35,060 nt of DNA from Sphingobium xenophagum NBRC 107872 (GCF_000367345.1 NZ_BARE01000047.1:1-35060), one strand, 5' to 3'; positions 13,812-23,498 are shown, numbered from the stretch's first letter. Numbers and translations are program-made. Notes: a model not told the origin generated them from the sequence alone.

Positions 13812-16800
13812 TCAGCTTGAGCGCTTCGCGACATGCAGATGGTCCCGAGCCGGATTGTCGGGGAACCGCTCAAAGTCCACAGAGTATGATGAGCCGAGGC
13901 GTTGCTGCACGCGCTCTGCCCATTGCTCTCCCTGCTCATCCGAAATGTTGTTGCCCCTGAAGTCGAGCGCACGGTTGGCATAGTGCGCAGACCCAGCCAC
14001 ATGCTGGGTACTGTCGTTGCCAGATGTTACGACCGGCCTAGGCAAGCCAAGCTCCCGCGCCTCGTCGGCAACGACTCCCATTGCTGGAACGAGATCGCCA
14101 TCCATGCGACTGAGGCGTGCGCCATTCTTCACACCAAGTCCGAGTTCGCGCGCTAGCCTCGCTCCATCGACCGGTCCGTCGGGAGCCTTCAGAAGCGTTC
14201 CTCCTTCCAAGGGGGAAGTTACGAGAGCCGACGAGCTGCCAGAAGGTGGCAGTGCAACACTGCCTGGCATGCCTAGCTCGGCATTGCTGCCAAGCGCACC
14301 CTTGCCAGCAATATCGGCTACGTCCGCCAGTTCGTCGATGCGCCGATTGCGCAAATCACTCATCAGGTCATCCATGATGTAGCTGATGGCCTGATCGCGC
14401 CTTGCGAGATCGCGGTAGTCGAGGCGCGGGTTCGAGATGTCGGGAAGATGCCATTCGGGATGTTCCCGCTGAAGGGTCTCGTAGCGATCCTGGATCAGGT
14501 TAGACATGTCGCTCGACACCTGGAATCCATGGCTCTCCGCGTAGCTGGCTTCGGACATCATCCTGCCGCCAATCTCTCGGTAGCGCGCCGCAGCCGCGCG
14601 CCGCTCGTCGGCCTCGGCTATCCGCCAATCTGTGCCATCGGTTGTTGTGCGTGATTGGCTGGCGTCAGAATATTCCGAGTTCTGGCTGAATGTGCCCGAC
14701 GATTGCACATCGCCGCTGTTGCCACTGACCACGACCCGGCTGCCCACATCCTCGGACTTGTCCGTCCCGCGCGTGACCTGGTTGGTGGCGGAGCGCTCGG
14801 AGTTTGCGCTCGCATTGTCTCCGGTCTCCTTTCGGCCCGACAGTGCCGCTGACATCGAGGCAGACACACCACTCCCGATCGCACCTTCAAGCGGCGTTCC
14901 GATTGTGCCTGTGCCCGTAAGCGACGCACTTGTGCCGAAGGTCCTCGCCGAAAAATTCCCGCTCGAACGGCTGTTGCCCTGCCGCAGGATCAGATCGTCA
15001 TTCGTGACTTCGCGCGTGGACTTGCCCGACGAGCCCTCGACCATGACATTGCCGCCGACATTATGCGTGTCTGAAGAACGCGCCCCGCGCTCGCTGCGCG
15101 ATCCGCTGACCTCGCTGCTGGCGGCGACTGCGCTGCCGAATGTTCCGCGCGAACTGCTCCAGGTCGCCGAGGTGCCGTTCTCGATCCGCTCGGCCTCGTT
15201 CATGTACCACTGGCCCTGGTTCCTGAGATCGCTGGCGTAGCCGCGCGTCATCGACGCCTTGAACGGCAGCTGCGAGATGGCCCCGCTGCTGTCGATCACC
15301 GTGTGGCCCTCGCCGTACTGATGGTACATGCGGCCATCATCGCCCCGGAATCCTGAATGGGCGGCCCCGGCCATGAGGTTGGGCGCCTGGTTCCACTGCG
15401 TCATCTGGCGGTTGTTCGCATTGAGATTGCCATGGCTGACATCACCGAAGGCATAGTTGCCAGTGGTTCGTTCGAGCGCAGCCGCGTCGGCCGATCCCTG
15501 CGCGGGGGCGAGCATCGAGCCCATGTTGGATGCGACCGACATCGTGCCACGCATCACCATGAGCGCAAGCACCGGCACCGACATCATCAGGAACCCCGCC
15601 ATGGTGGCGACGTCCTGATTGACGGCATCGATCCCGGCCCAGTTCACGAGGCTCACCCCGCCCGCAGCGGCCGCATTGGTCTGCGCAGCAAGGCGGTCCA
15701 TGATGAACATGTGAATGAGGACGTAGATCGGTCCCCAGGCGGCAAGGTAGAAGAACCCAGCAAAATAGCCCTTGAGCGTCGCGATGCCGCTGCGCGGAAA
15801 CAGCAGCAGCGGGAAAACGATCGGAAACAGCGCGTAGAACACCACCGTCAGCACCACGTTCAGCACCGGGATCCAGATCAGCCCCTGCTCGGCCGCAGTC
15901 GTCATCGCATTGCGGGTCTGGGCGTCGGCACGCTGGAGCGCGAAGGAATCGCTGTCGGCATTGCCGAAGTCGAGCTGGGCGGCTTCGAAAGCATCGACCA
16001 TGCTCTTCTGCTTGAAGAACTGGTTGCGGGTCATGGCGCTGCCGGTGAGCAGCTGCGAGACCACCGGAACATCGGCGGCGAGCTTTGCACCGGCGGCGGC
16101 CTGGGTAAGCTTGGGGTACATCGAATGCGCGAAAGGCAGCGCATAGGCATTGATCTCGGTGTCCCACTGCGCATCGATCAGGCCCCAGGCCTCGGCGCAG
16201 GTCTTGCCCTCGATATCGACCGTCCCTCCCCCGGTATCGGTCAGATACTTCATGCCGCGGTTGGTGGCGGCACCCACCCCAAGGTCGGCCCAGAGATCGG
16301 TCGACTCGCTGAGCAGCTTCAAGCTCTTGGTGCCGAGCAGGATGTCGTAATAGGCGCACTGCTTGAGGTAGCCGTCCAAGTTGGCCTTGAACACGGGATT
16401 GCGGATCTCGAACCCGCGCACCTTGTCCCACATCCGCGCGCCATAGACGAAGCCCCCGTTCGAGTAATTGAGAGCGGCCGGCATGACGAAGACCGTCTCA
16501 GCGGTGCGGGTGAAGTAGTCGCTCACCTGGCTGGTGAACGAGGCCATGACGCCGAGCCCGATCGGCACATTGGCGACAGTTGCGGGCGCGAGGCCCGGAT
16601 TGATGCGGTCGGTGACCTTGATCGTGACCGTCGGCACCATGAGCACGAGGTAGATCAGCGTCGACTGGATGAACCAGCGGAACCATGCGCGCCAGTCGAG
16701 GTCCATCGCGGTGATGAGGAGCGCGTAGATCAGCCCCATCACCATGACGACCCGGATCAACGACTTGAACCCGCCCGAGCCGGTCCAGGCGGCGATGGCG

Positions 16801-16853
16801 TTGAAGGTATTGACGAGATAGTCGCCGCCGCCGACCGTAAAGACCTCGAGCAT
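13812..16853 (-). CDS. traG: TraG mating-pair stabilisation protein with C-terminal M15-like domain
   Basis: 1013 residues, last gene of the tra operon. The N-terminal ~420 residues match F TraG: a polytopic inner-membrane part with segments around residues 35-55, 62-80, 330-365 and 370-400. This part is needed for pilus assembly in F. Residues about 480-850 are low-complexity, rich in S, G, T and N, with a helical section from about 690. The last ~90 residues carry SAHYANRALD (S955, H957, D964), E995 and DHLHV (H1005, H1007), the zinc-site pattern of M15/VanY-type peptidases. In F this C-terminal region acts in mating stabilisation and entry exclusion. TraH ends 14 bases upstream. The start is ATG 16853 (MLEVFTVGG), the usual TraG N-terminus. 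Confidence 0.93.
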   Translation of the reverse strand: MLEVFTVGGGDYLVNTFNAIAAWTGSGGFKSLIRVVMVMGLIYALLITAMDLDWRAWFRWFIQSTLIYLVLMVPTVTIKVTDRINPGLAPATVANVPIGLGVMASFTSQVSDYFTRTAETVFVMPAALNYSNGGFVYGARMWDKVRGFEIRNPVFKANLDGYLKQCAYYDILLGTKSLKLLSESTDLWADLGVGAATNRGMKYLTDTGGGTVDIEGKTCAEAWGLIDAQWDTEINAYALPFAHSMYPKLTQAAAGAKLAADVPVVSQLLTGSAMTRNQFFKQKSMVDAFEAAQLDFGNADSDSFALQRADAQTRNAMTTAAEQGLIWIPVLNVVLTVVFYALFPIVFPLLLFPRSGIATLKGYFAGFFYLAAWGPIYVLIHMFIMDRLAAQTNAAAAGGVSLVNWAGIDAVNQDVATMAGFLMMSVPVLALMVMRGTMSVASNMGSMLAPAQGSADAAALERTTGNYAFGDVSHGNLNANNRQMTQWNQAPNLMAGAAHSGFRGDDGRMYHQYGEGHTVIDSSGAISQLPFKASMTRGYASDLRNQGQWYMNEAERIENGTSATWSSSRGTFGSAVAASSEVSGSRSERGARSSDTHNVGGNVMVEGSSGKSTREVTNDDLILRQGNSRSSGNFSARTFGTSASLTGTGTIGTPLEGAIGSGVSASMSAALSGRKETGDNASANSERSATNQVTRGTDKSEDVGSRVVVSGNSGDVQSSGTFSQNSEYSDASQSRTTTDGTDWRIAEADERRAAAARYREIGGRMMSEASYAESHGFQVSSDMSNLIQDRYETLQREHPEWHLPDISNPRLDYRDLARRDQAISYIMDDLMSDLRNRRIDELADVADIAGKGALGSNAELGMPGSVALPPSGSSSALVTSPLEGGTLLKAPDGPVDGARLARELGLGVKNGARLSRMDGDLVPAMGVVADEARELGLPRPVVTSGNDSTQHVAGSAHYANRALDFRGNNISDEQGEQWAERVQQRLGSSYSVDFERFPDNPARDHLHVAKRSS

Positions 16854-16866
16854 CCGCCAGCGCCCC

Positions 16867-18345
16867 TTACTGGACCTGTTGGTTCAAGGTGCGCGAGAAG
16901 CGCAGCGCCGCCGACATCTGCGGGCTCAATTGCGTGCGCAGGGTCTTCTCCAGCATCTGTGTGCGCTGGATCAACGCAAAGGTCTGGTCGAACCGGTCAG
17001 AGGTGCGCGCCGCGATCCCGAGGAAGTTGCGGCGGGTTTCGTAAAGCCCCTCACGCCATTCGCGCAAGCTATCCGCGTCCGCCCCGTTGAAGTCGGACCG
17101 CGAATTGATTGCCATGTCGATGAACCGCATGGTCATTGTGGTGACCAGATCGACCGCAACGATTTCGGAAAGGTCGTTGATCTCCTGGGCAGAGATTCCG
17201 AATTCTGCGGCCGCGCTCACGGTGATGATCTTGTAGACCGGCACACTCGCCATACCGAGCAGCTGGACCTCGCCCGTCGTCAGCGAGGCTCCGGGGTCGC
17301 GCACCTTGAGGGCCATGGACTCGATGAGCGCGCGCACCTTGGTCTTGATCGCCGCGTTGGGCCCGATCACCATGTCGATCTCGCTGGGGCTCATGCACTT
17401 GCTGGTATCCGAGCCGCAGCTCCAGACCTTGTGCGGCGTCGATGACGTGCCATCGAGCATGGCGCTGATCAGCGCGCTATCCGCCGGGCCGATGAACTGG
17501 ACGCGCGGTTTGCCGCCAGTGCCATTGGGGTCGTAGATCACTGTGCCGACCAGCGTCATCAGGAACTCGCGGAACTGGGCATCGAACCCGCCGTATTTCT
17601 TGCCCAAAGCCTCCCAGGTGTAGTTGTTGGGCATCCCGGCCTGTTCGCGCATGTCCGGGTCGGAATTTGCGCCCTTCAGGGCCTCGCGCTGGCCGCCGTT
17701 GTTGCACTGCTGGCGCGCCTTGGCCCAGTCGGCAACCGCGCCCTGGCTGTTGGCGATCGCCTCGCAGATCACCGAGGAGGCGGTGTCGGAAGTCGGCCAC
17801 AGCCCGCCCACCAGCGCCTGCGCGGTCTCGCAGCTCGAGATGTTCATCTGGTTCATCTGCTGCACCTTCTGGGCAAGCTCATCCATGACCTTGCCGATCT
17901 CGGGCGAGATCGTGTCGATGGCGAGCTTGAAGGCGAAGCCGAGCGCGTTGTTGGCGGTGGCCTTGAGCATGGCCACGAGTTCGGCGGTGTTGATGAACGA
18001 GAACGAGCCGGCGAACAGGTCGATGCCGCCGCAGCCGGCGCGTGCATGCGGCAACTGGATATTGAAGGGCTGGATGTTCTTTTGCGGAAACCGCGACCAG
18101 ACCGCCCCGCCCGAATAGTAGCCCGCTGACTGGCCTTGGTAGGCGCTGGGACCCGTGACGTTCCCCTGCACGCCCATGTCGGACATGAAGCTCTGCATCT
18201 CACCCTCGACCCCGGCGAGTGCCGGGGCCGGCGATGCGAGAACGATCGAGCCGGCGAGCAGGGAGCTGAGCACCCGCGCCGAGACGCCGGCAAACCGGGG
18301 CTGAAGCTTGATTGCGCAGCGGTGGGAGGAACGAGAATTGCGCAT
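16867..18345 (-). CDS. traH: TraH, conjugal pilus assembly protein
   Basis: 492 residues. A periplasmic pilus-assembly protein of F-type systems. The signal peptide ends around residue 44 (ASPAPALAG), a rather long n-region. The mature protein has the TraH hallmarks: the GYYSGGAVWSRFPQKNIQPF segment, the GCGGIDLFAGSFSFIN motif, repeated M/Q/N-rich helices around VQQMNQMNISSCETAQAL, and late conserved cysteines. The start ATG shares one base with the traF stop (TGATG), so translation is coupled. Confidence 0.95.
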   Translation of the reverse strand: MRNSRSSHRCAIKLQPRFAGVSARVLSSLLAGSIVLASPAPALAGVEGEMQSFMSDMGVQGNVTGPSAYQGQSAGYYSGGAVWSRFPQKNIQPFNIQLPHARAGCGGIDLFAGSFSFINTAELVAMLKATANNALGFAFKLAIDTISPEIGKVMDELAQKVQQMNQMNISSCETAQALVGGLWPTSDTASSVICEAIANSQGAVADWAKARQQCNNGGQREALKGANSDPDMREQAGMPNNYTWEALGKKYGGFDAQFREFLMTLVGTVIYDPNGTGGKPRVQFIGPADSALISAMLDGTSSTPHKVWSCGSDTSKCMSPSEIDMVIGPNAAIKTKVRALIESMALKVRDPGASLTTGEVQLLGMASVPVYKIITVSAAAEFGISAQEINDLSEIVAVDLVTTMTMRFIDMAINSRSDFNGADADSLREWREGLYETRRNFLGIAARTSDRFDQTFALIQRTQMLEKTLRTQLSPQMSAALRFSRTLNQQVQ

Positions 18346-19166
18346 CAGTAGTCACTCCCGGCGGCAACCTGGGTCAGCTGGAACACCCGGTCCATGATCT
18401 CGTCCTGGCTGAGGATGCCGTAGCCGATCGGCATGGGCTGCTTGGTCACGCTGTCGAACAGGACGAGCGCGGGCACTTGCCGGTCGGTGCCCATGCCCAG
18501 GCGCTCGTATTGACCGGTATCGACCATGTAGCCGGGGAAGACCGCCGAAGGGCCGCCGTCCATCGAGACGGCGAGCACCGAGAGCCCGTATTTGTCGCTG
18601 ACGGCTTTGAGGATCGGCGAGAAGATGTCGCAGGCCCCGCAGCTCGAGGCGTAGAAGTAGAACACTCCGTAGCGCTGCGAGAGCTGGGCCATGACCAGGT
18701 CGCGGTCGCCCTTGCGCTGGTCAATCCACGCCCGCTTGCCGAGCGTCGAAACCGGGCGCTGCAATGTGTAGTCGAGCCCTGGATCCTGCCACAGTGCGCG
18801 CTGCCAGACGTCGGCGAACATCGAGGAACGGTCGAGCTGCTCGCGCTGGAAGCGGACATAGGCAGTGACGTTCTCGGGGCTCGGCTCGAGGATCGCGCGC
18901 GCTTTCAGCTCCTCGAGACTGGAGCTTATCGCGGCCAAACGATCCCGCGCGGACGCTTGCGGTACGGCAGTGGTCCGCGGCGTCTCCTTCGGCTTTTCGC
19001 AGTAGAACCAGGTGCCGAGCCTGCGCTCCTTGCAATACAGCGCGTCTTCCTGCTGTTCGACTTCAACGCCGTCGCCGTTCCGGTCAGCCGCAATCGCCAG
19101 AGTGGTGGGTGCTGCCAGCAGAGCGGCCAGCACCGCGAGCGATATTCGTGGACGCTGGAGCATCAT
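18345..19166 (-). CDS. traF: TraF, thioredoxin-fold pilus assembly protein
   Basis: 273 residues from the ATG at 19166, chosen because it overlaps the stop of the previous gene (TGATG, the same coupling as traF to traH) and has AAAGG upstream. The signal peptide ends at about residue 26. The C-terminal half is thioredoxin-like with the motif SSCGACD (C176, C179) and a cis-proline segment VPALVLFD. F TraF lacks the CxxC in its own fold, whereas this copy has it, so it may be redox-active. It would act in the periplasm with TraH, TraU, TraW and TrbC. Confidence 0.94.
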   Translation of the reverse strand: MMLQRPRISLAVLAALLAAPTTLAIAADRNGDGVEVEQQEDALYCKERRLGTWFYCEKPKETPRTTAVPQASARDRLAAISSSLEELKARAILEPSPENVTAYVRFQREQLDRSSMFADVWQRALWQDPGLDYTLQRPVSTLGKRAWIDQRKGDRDLVMAQLSQRYGVFYFYASSCGACDIFSPILKAVSDKYGLSVLAVSMDGGPSAVFPGYMVDTGQYERLGMGTDRQVPALVLFDSVTKQPMPIGYGILSQDEIMDRVFQLTQVAAGSDY

Positions 19167-19555
19167 CAGGACCTTTCGAATTCTTCGACGCAGCACTTGT
19201 GAACGGCGGCATCCGAGTGTGCCGGGCCGCCAGCCAACATGCGCATGTAGGCGACATGGCAGCTGCGCATGATCTTGATCCCCGCGCTCCTGATCGCGTA
19301 AACTCCCTCGGTGTGGCGCGCCCAGCCCAGCCCAGCCACCACGTGCAGCGTTCGCTTGAGGCCACCGGGAGGAAGCGGCGCGTCAAGCCAGGTTGATACC
19401 TCGCGTGCGACCTCGGCAGAGGTCGAAGGTCCGCGGCGGCACAAAGCCAAGACGACGAAGAATTCGGACAGGGTCATGTTGGGCCAAAGCAGGCTGCCGC
19501 CGACCTCAAACGCACGCACGTCGCCGGGAGGCTGCTTCTCGAATTTTTTGGTCAT
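19166..19555 (-). CDS. Winged-helix-like protein inside the tra operon
   Basis: 129 residues from the ATG at 19555, with GTGAGGAGATCGTC upstream. Residues about 27-90 (LSEFFVVLALCRRG, then STSAEVAREVSTWL, then GGLKRTLHVVAGLGWARHTE) have the helix-helix-helix-wing pattern of a winged-helix DNA-binding domain of the PadR/MarR kind. There is no signal peptide or membrane segment, so it is cytoplasmic, unlike the genes around it. A CC pair lies near the C-terminus (AVHKCCVEEF). Not part of the F tra set. It sits 10 bases after traN and overlaps traF by one base. A regulator of transfer is the natural guess. Confidence 0.8.
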   Translation of the reverse strand: MTKKFEKQPPGDVRAFEVGGSLLWPNMTLSEFFVVLALCRRGPSTSAEVAREVSTWLDAPLPPGGLKRTLHVVAGLGWARHTEGVYAIRSAGIKIMRSCHVAYMRMLAGGPAHSDAAVHKCCVEEFERS

Positions 19556-19565
19556 GACGATCTCC

Positions 19566-21701
19566 TCACGGCTTGTGCGCGGCGTAATAGTCGGCGATTT
19601 TCTGCTGGATCTGGACGAGGGCTGCGGCTTCGTCGGGGAGCTTCGCGGCTTCCATGAAGTCGGCGTAGACCTCGGAAAAATCCATCGCAGCAAGATCGAG
19701 CTGCTGGAACTCGAAAATAGAGAAGCCTTCGCAGGTTTCGGTCTTGGGCTTGCCCCAGGGCTTGCCGATCTGCGGGCGGCCCTGCTCCTGGAGGATGCGG
19801 CTGATCTTCGACTGGAAGCAGCAGTAGACGTCCTTCTTGGTGACGCAGATGCCAAGAAAGCTCGATGAGCAATAAGTGCCGACTTTGTGGCAGAGCCCGG
19901 CATCGTCCTTTTCGTCGAGCAGCTTCTCGGCCGAGGAGCACAACCAGGGGGTCAGGAGCGGAATGCCCTTGCCCGAACAGCAGTTCGACAGCCCGAAGAC
20001 CTTGTGGGAGCAGCTCTCTCGCGTGCCGCGAAACAGCGTGAGGGCGGCTTCATCGAACTCGGCATTGGCCTGGCCAAGCGCGTTCAGGGCAACGACAGCA
20101 TCCTTGAACTCGTCGGAAGCCTCGCGCTCAACGGCCTCGCATTCGCCGTTGACGCAGTAGACGTCGCCGCCGCAAATATACTGGGTAGGTTCCTGGACCG
20201 TGCCCGGGATCGGGCAGGTGTAGACGCGCTCGAGCACGTCGCAGGCGCCATCGCTGCGCGGCGGATCGTCGAGGCATATTTCGCGGGTTTGCGAGCAGCC
20301 TGCCGTGGCCTCGAGCGTCCCGCAATCGTTACCGCCGCCGACCACGGTCTGGCATTGGTAGGTCTCGGTCATTTCCCAGCAGGGCCGGGTGACTGCCACG
20401 CCGCTGATGACCCGCGTCTCGTTTACCGCAGTGCATTGCTCGCTGGCATAGGTGCACGAGCCAAGGTCGATGGCGCAGGCGTTGTCGGTCCAGGTCTCGA
20501 CGAACCATTTCGAGATCGAGCTTTCCGCCGTCATCCCCGCAACATTTGCGGTGCAGACGTAGACTTCCTCGGGCACGGCGGGCTCAAGGCAATAGAGCGA
20601 GCCGCCGCCGAAAGGATCGCCGATGAAGTCCCAGGTCTTGCAAAGTGAGCGCTCAGCTAGGCCAGCTGCGGTGGCGCTGGTGGCCGTGCAACTGGCATTC
20701 GAGCCAATCGAGCCGCATTGCTGGAGGCCAGTCAGGTATTGCAGCGGCGTGCCGGTGACGGGATCGAAGGTCAGGGCAGCAGCGATCCCCTCGCGGTTGC
20801 AGCGATAGACATTGCTCACGACCTGAAATGCGCCCGCAGGCGGCGGCTTTGGCAGCGTGCCCATGAGGTAGGCGCCCGGATCGCTGACCGGGCTGTCGCA
20901 GTCGTAATAATCGACCGTCAGGCCATATTCGGGTACCGGATAGCTCGCGGTCTTGTGGCACATGGCATTGCCGGCGAGCGATGCGCAGCCATCGAAACCG
21001 GCAGCTGTAACGCAAAGATACTGGTAAAGGGTGTCGTTCCATTCAGCGACTGCCAGGCTGCGGGTGCAGGTCCGTGGCTGCTCCACCACGCTTGAACCCA
21101 CATGACAGGTCCATTCGGCGGTATTGGCTGCGCCCGAGCCCGGCGGCAGCGGCGTGCAGGATCCGGTCGAACCATCGGCGCTCATGCCGTCCAGATAGGC
21201 GTTCGGATCTGCCTCGATTGCGGTGGCGCGAGAAAGATCGCCGCGGGTGATATCGACCGTCGGCCGCGTTGTGGAATTGGCGGTCTGGTAGGCCTCGCTG
21301 TTCCAGCCCGCCACCGCGCCATCGCTCTGCATGGCTTCGGAGTTGGTGTAATAGCTCGTCTGGCCCGGATAGGTGTCCTGATAGCCTGGAATCTGCCCGG
21401 CTGCGCCCGGAGCCTGGGTCAGTCCTTCGTAGGCTCCGCGCAGCGTGCTTCCAAGCCCACGCGCCTCGGCCTTGGCCTCGTCCGCTGTCATCGTCACAGG
21501 CGCGGAAGGGGGCGGCGGTGCGGGCGGCGCGATGCCAGGGTCGATCGCGGACGGCAGGACAGGCAGATCTTCGATCAGGTCGTCGGGCGGCGGGATATAG
21601 ACCTGCGCGCTTGCTGGCACGGCGGTGAGGACCGCGCCAAAGAGCAGCAGTGCTGGCGTGAGCCAGGACCTGACCCGCCGCGGGAGGGAGTGCGCGCGCA
21701 T
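19566..21701 (-). CDS. traN: TraN, cysteine-rich mating-pair stabilisation adhesin
   Basis: 711 residues from the ATG at 21701, two bases after the trbC stop. The signal peptide ends near residue 32 (VPASAQ). The body is very rich in cysteines in repeated patterns (for example SCTYASEQCTAVNETRVISG), typical of TraN, an outer-membrane protein that contacts recipient surface receptors. The C-terminal part has the TraN-like stretch CSHKVFGLSNCCSGKGIP followed by further cysteine clusters. Folding would depend on the DsbC-like protein encoded in the same operon. Receptor unknown. Confidence 0.93.
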   Translation of the reverse strand: MRAHSLPRRVRSWLTPALLLFGAVLTAVPASAQVYIPPPDDLIEDLPVLPSAIDPGIAPPAPPPPSAPVTMTADEAKAEARGLGSTLRGAYEGLTQAPGAAGQIPGYQDTYPGQTSYYTNSEAMQSDGAVAGWNSEAYQTANSTTRPTVDITRGDLSRATAIEADPNAYLDGMSADGSTGSCTPLPPGSGAANTAEWTCHVGSSVVEQPRTCTRSLAVAEWNDTLYQYLCVTAAGFDGCASLAGNAMCHKTASYPVPEYGLTVDYYDCDSPVSDPGAYLMGTLPKPPPAGAFQVVSNVYRCNREGIAAALTFDPVTGTPLQYLTGLQQCGSIGSNASCTATSATAAGLAERSLCKTWDFIGDPFGGGSLYCLEPAVPEEVYVCTANVAGMTAESSISKWFVETWTDNACAIDLGSCTYASEQCTAVNETRVISGVAVTRPCWEMTETYQCQTVVGGGNDCGTLEATAGCSQTREICLDDPPRSDGACDVLERVYTCPIPGTVQEPTQYICGGDVYCVNGECEAVEREASDEFKDAVVALNALGQANAEFDEAALTLFRGTRESCSHKVFGLSNCCSGKGIPLLTPWLCSSAEKLLDEKDDAGLCHKVGTYCSSSFLGICVTKKDVYCCFQSKISRILQEQGRPQIGKPWGKPKTETCEGFSIFEFQQLDLAAMDFSEVYADFMEAAKLPDEAAALVQIQQKIADYYAAHKP

Positions 21702-21702
21702 A

Positions 21703-22461
21703 TCAGTCCCGCTTCCGCAAGTTGGCGAGCGCGACACCGGCGACACCGGCGCCTGGCCCGCGCGCCGAAGCAAAGCTCTCGAGTGCGTATTCGACCGTGA
21801 CGTTGCCCGCCATGCGGTCATGGTCAGGGGCTGCGCTCGAACAATCGAACCCGTCGCACAGCTCGTATGCGCGGCCCGTCACCACGAAGGTCGGCGCGGC
21901 GGTGACCTTGAATGCGCGAAACAGCCGAGGGTCGATCGCGATGTGGGCTTCCTGCGCCTGATCAGTGACCACGCGCTTCAAACCTTCGACAAAGGCCTTG
22001 GTGCTGCCGTGCGGAAATCCCCGAAACACGACCACACCCCCGGCCTTTGTCGTGTCGCGGATCAGGGCACTCAGGCTTGCCTGCGGCATCGACAGGCTGG
22101 CAAAGACCGTGAACAGCGGCCCCTCGCCCATGGGTGCGCGCGTGTTGGCGGCAGCGCCGCTCAGCAGTTCGTCGAAGTCCACTGGCCCCGCCGGACCCTT
22201 GGGTAGACTGGCGGGATCGAGTTCGGAAACCGCCTTCAGGCCTTCATCCCTCAGTTCTTCGGCCTCGGCCCGGTGCGCCTCGCCCCTGCCCGCCACTTCG
22301 TCGACGAAGGCTTGCGCCTCCTTCACTTGCTCGGTCCCGCGCGTCTTGATCGCGCCGAGATCGAGGTCGCCGACTGTCTGGGCGAGCGCCGCCGAGACTG
22401 CGGCAAGTGCAAGGAAGCCCGCCATACCGGCAAGCGTGGGCCGGGGCAGCTTCCGGATCAT
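21703..22461 (-). CDS. trbC: TrbC, F-type pilus assembly protein
   Basis: 252 residues from the ATG at 22461. Signal peptide ends around residue 27 (VSAALAQ). A helical, charged region (residues 30-90) precedes the TrbC_Ftype domain: LFTVFASLSMPQASLSALI, then GGVVVFRGFPHGSTKAF, then APTFVV, a thioredoxin-like fold without a CxxC. In F, TrbC works with TraW in pilus assembly; in several plasmids the two are fused, here they are separate. The frame is open upstream into traU, but the signal peptide fixes the start. Confidence 0.93.
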   Translation of the reverse strand: MIRKLPRPTLAGMAGFLALAAVSAALAQTVGDLDLGAIKTRGTEQVKEAQAFVDEVAGRGEAHRAEAEELRDEGLKAVSELDPASLPKGPAGPVDFDELLSGAAANTRAPMGEGPLFTVFASLSMPQASLSALIRDTTKAGGVVVFRGFPHGSTKAFVEGLKRVVTDQAQEAHIAIDPRLFRAFKVTAAPTFVVTGRAYELCDGFDCSSAAPDHDRMAGNVTVEYALESFASARGPGAGVAGVALANLRKRD

Positions 22462-22475
22462 GGCGCGCGCGCTCC

Positions 22476-23498
22476 TCACAGCATGCAACAGTTGCGCTTG
22501 CGCCAGACGAGGTAGCCAAAGTCCTCGCCCTTCACCGGGAAGGACTTGCCGGTGTGCGGAATGATCGTGGTCGCGCCGATGGGTGCGCAGGCGTAGCGGC
22601 CCTTCACTGTCGAGATGGGATTGGTCATCTGCAGCCGGTATTGCTGCTTGCGCATCACCGACATCAGGTACTTGTGGCACAGCGCCTTCGAACCCATCGT
22701 CCCCCAGGCGAGCGCCTGGCGGTGAACCTTGTAGAGCATGCGTTCGGCGACGAGCCGCGAGGCCTGGACCTGGGTCACATGGGCCGGGACATGACCGTTC
22801 AGCGGGTACATCGAACCGTTGCAACCCGCGCACCAGAACATCTGGTCGATCGGCAGTTTCGCGGTGGAAGCCACGCAATCCGCAGCGCAGGCCGCCGCGG
22901 CAATCGGATTGGCGAAAAGCGCGACTTCAGGATTGAGGATCGAGGTCAGCGCCGAATCCTGCCACAGCGGATCGAGCTCGGTCACATAGGCGACGTCGAA
23001 AGTGGTCTGCTCGAAACAGAGGAAATCGGTGAGGATCTCCATCCAGTAGAGCAGCGGGTAGATGTAGTAGTGCGACTGCCACTGCGAGCTGTTCTGGGTC
23101 TTACCGCCGACCTGGCTGCGCCCCTGGACATGGCCGTTGCCGATATCGAAGCCCGGGTTGAGGCTGATCCCGCCAAGATTGGGGAAGCACCAGGCCTTGT
23201 TGGTCACATCGATCAGCCGCACCGGCTCCCAGAACCCGACCGAAATGCCGATGCGCGGAATGGGCGAGCCGCAGGCACAGAGCGGAAAGGTCGGGTTCTT
23301 GGGGTCGGGCCGCGAGCCCTTCCAGATCGAGAGGCCGCCGATCGACAGCGGAAACAGGCACGACCAGCAGACATCGGTGATCGGATTGACGAACTTGCCG
23401 TGGCAGGTGACCGATGGCGCGCGGGCGGGGCTTGGGCCTGCGAAGACCATGGCCAGGACGGCGAGCGTCATGACGAAGACTTTGCGCAGCGCCTTCAT
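22476..23498 (-). CDS. traU: TraU, conjugal pilus assembly protein
   Basis: 340 residues from the ATG at 23498, which overlaps the stop of the 88-aa gene (ATGA). Signal peptide ends around residue 27 (SPARA). The mature protein starts with CHGKFVNPITDVCWSCLFP and shows the conserved TraU features CACGSPIPRIGISVGFWEP, the aromatic YIYPLLYWMEIL, and repeated cysteines including the C-terminal pair NCCML. TraU is a periplasmic protein involved in DNA transfer and pilus assembly. One of the most conserved genes of F-type systems. Confidence 0.96.
   Translation of the reverse strand: MKALRKVFVMTLAVLAMVFAGPSPARAPSVTCHGKFVNPITDVCWSCLFPLSIGGLSIWKGSRPDPKNPTFPLCACGSPIPRIGISVGFWEPVRLIDVTNKAWCFPNLGGISLNPGFDIGNGHVQGRSQVGGKTQNSSQWQSHYYIYPLLYWMEILTDFLCFEQTTFDVAYVTELDPLWQDSALTSILNPEVALFANPIAAAACAADCVASTAKLPIDQMFWCAGCNGSMYPLNGHVPAHVTQVQASRLVAERMLYKVHRQALAWGTMGSKALCHKYLMSVMRKQQYRLQMTNPISTVKGRYACAPIGATTIIPHTGKSFPVKGEDFGYLVWRKRNCCML

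Noticed and set aside
15357..17090. 577-codon plus-strand frame antisense to traG
   Set aside because: Rich in H, R, D and G, without domain-like sequence; traG on the other strand is certain.
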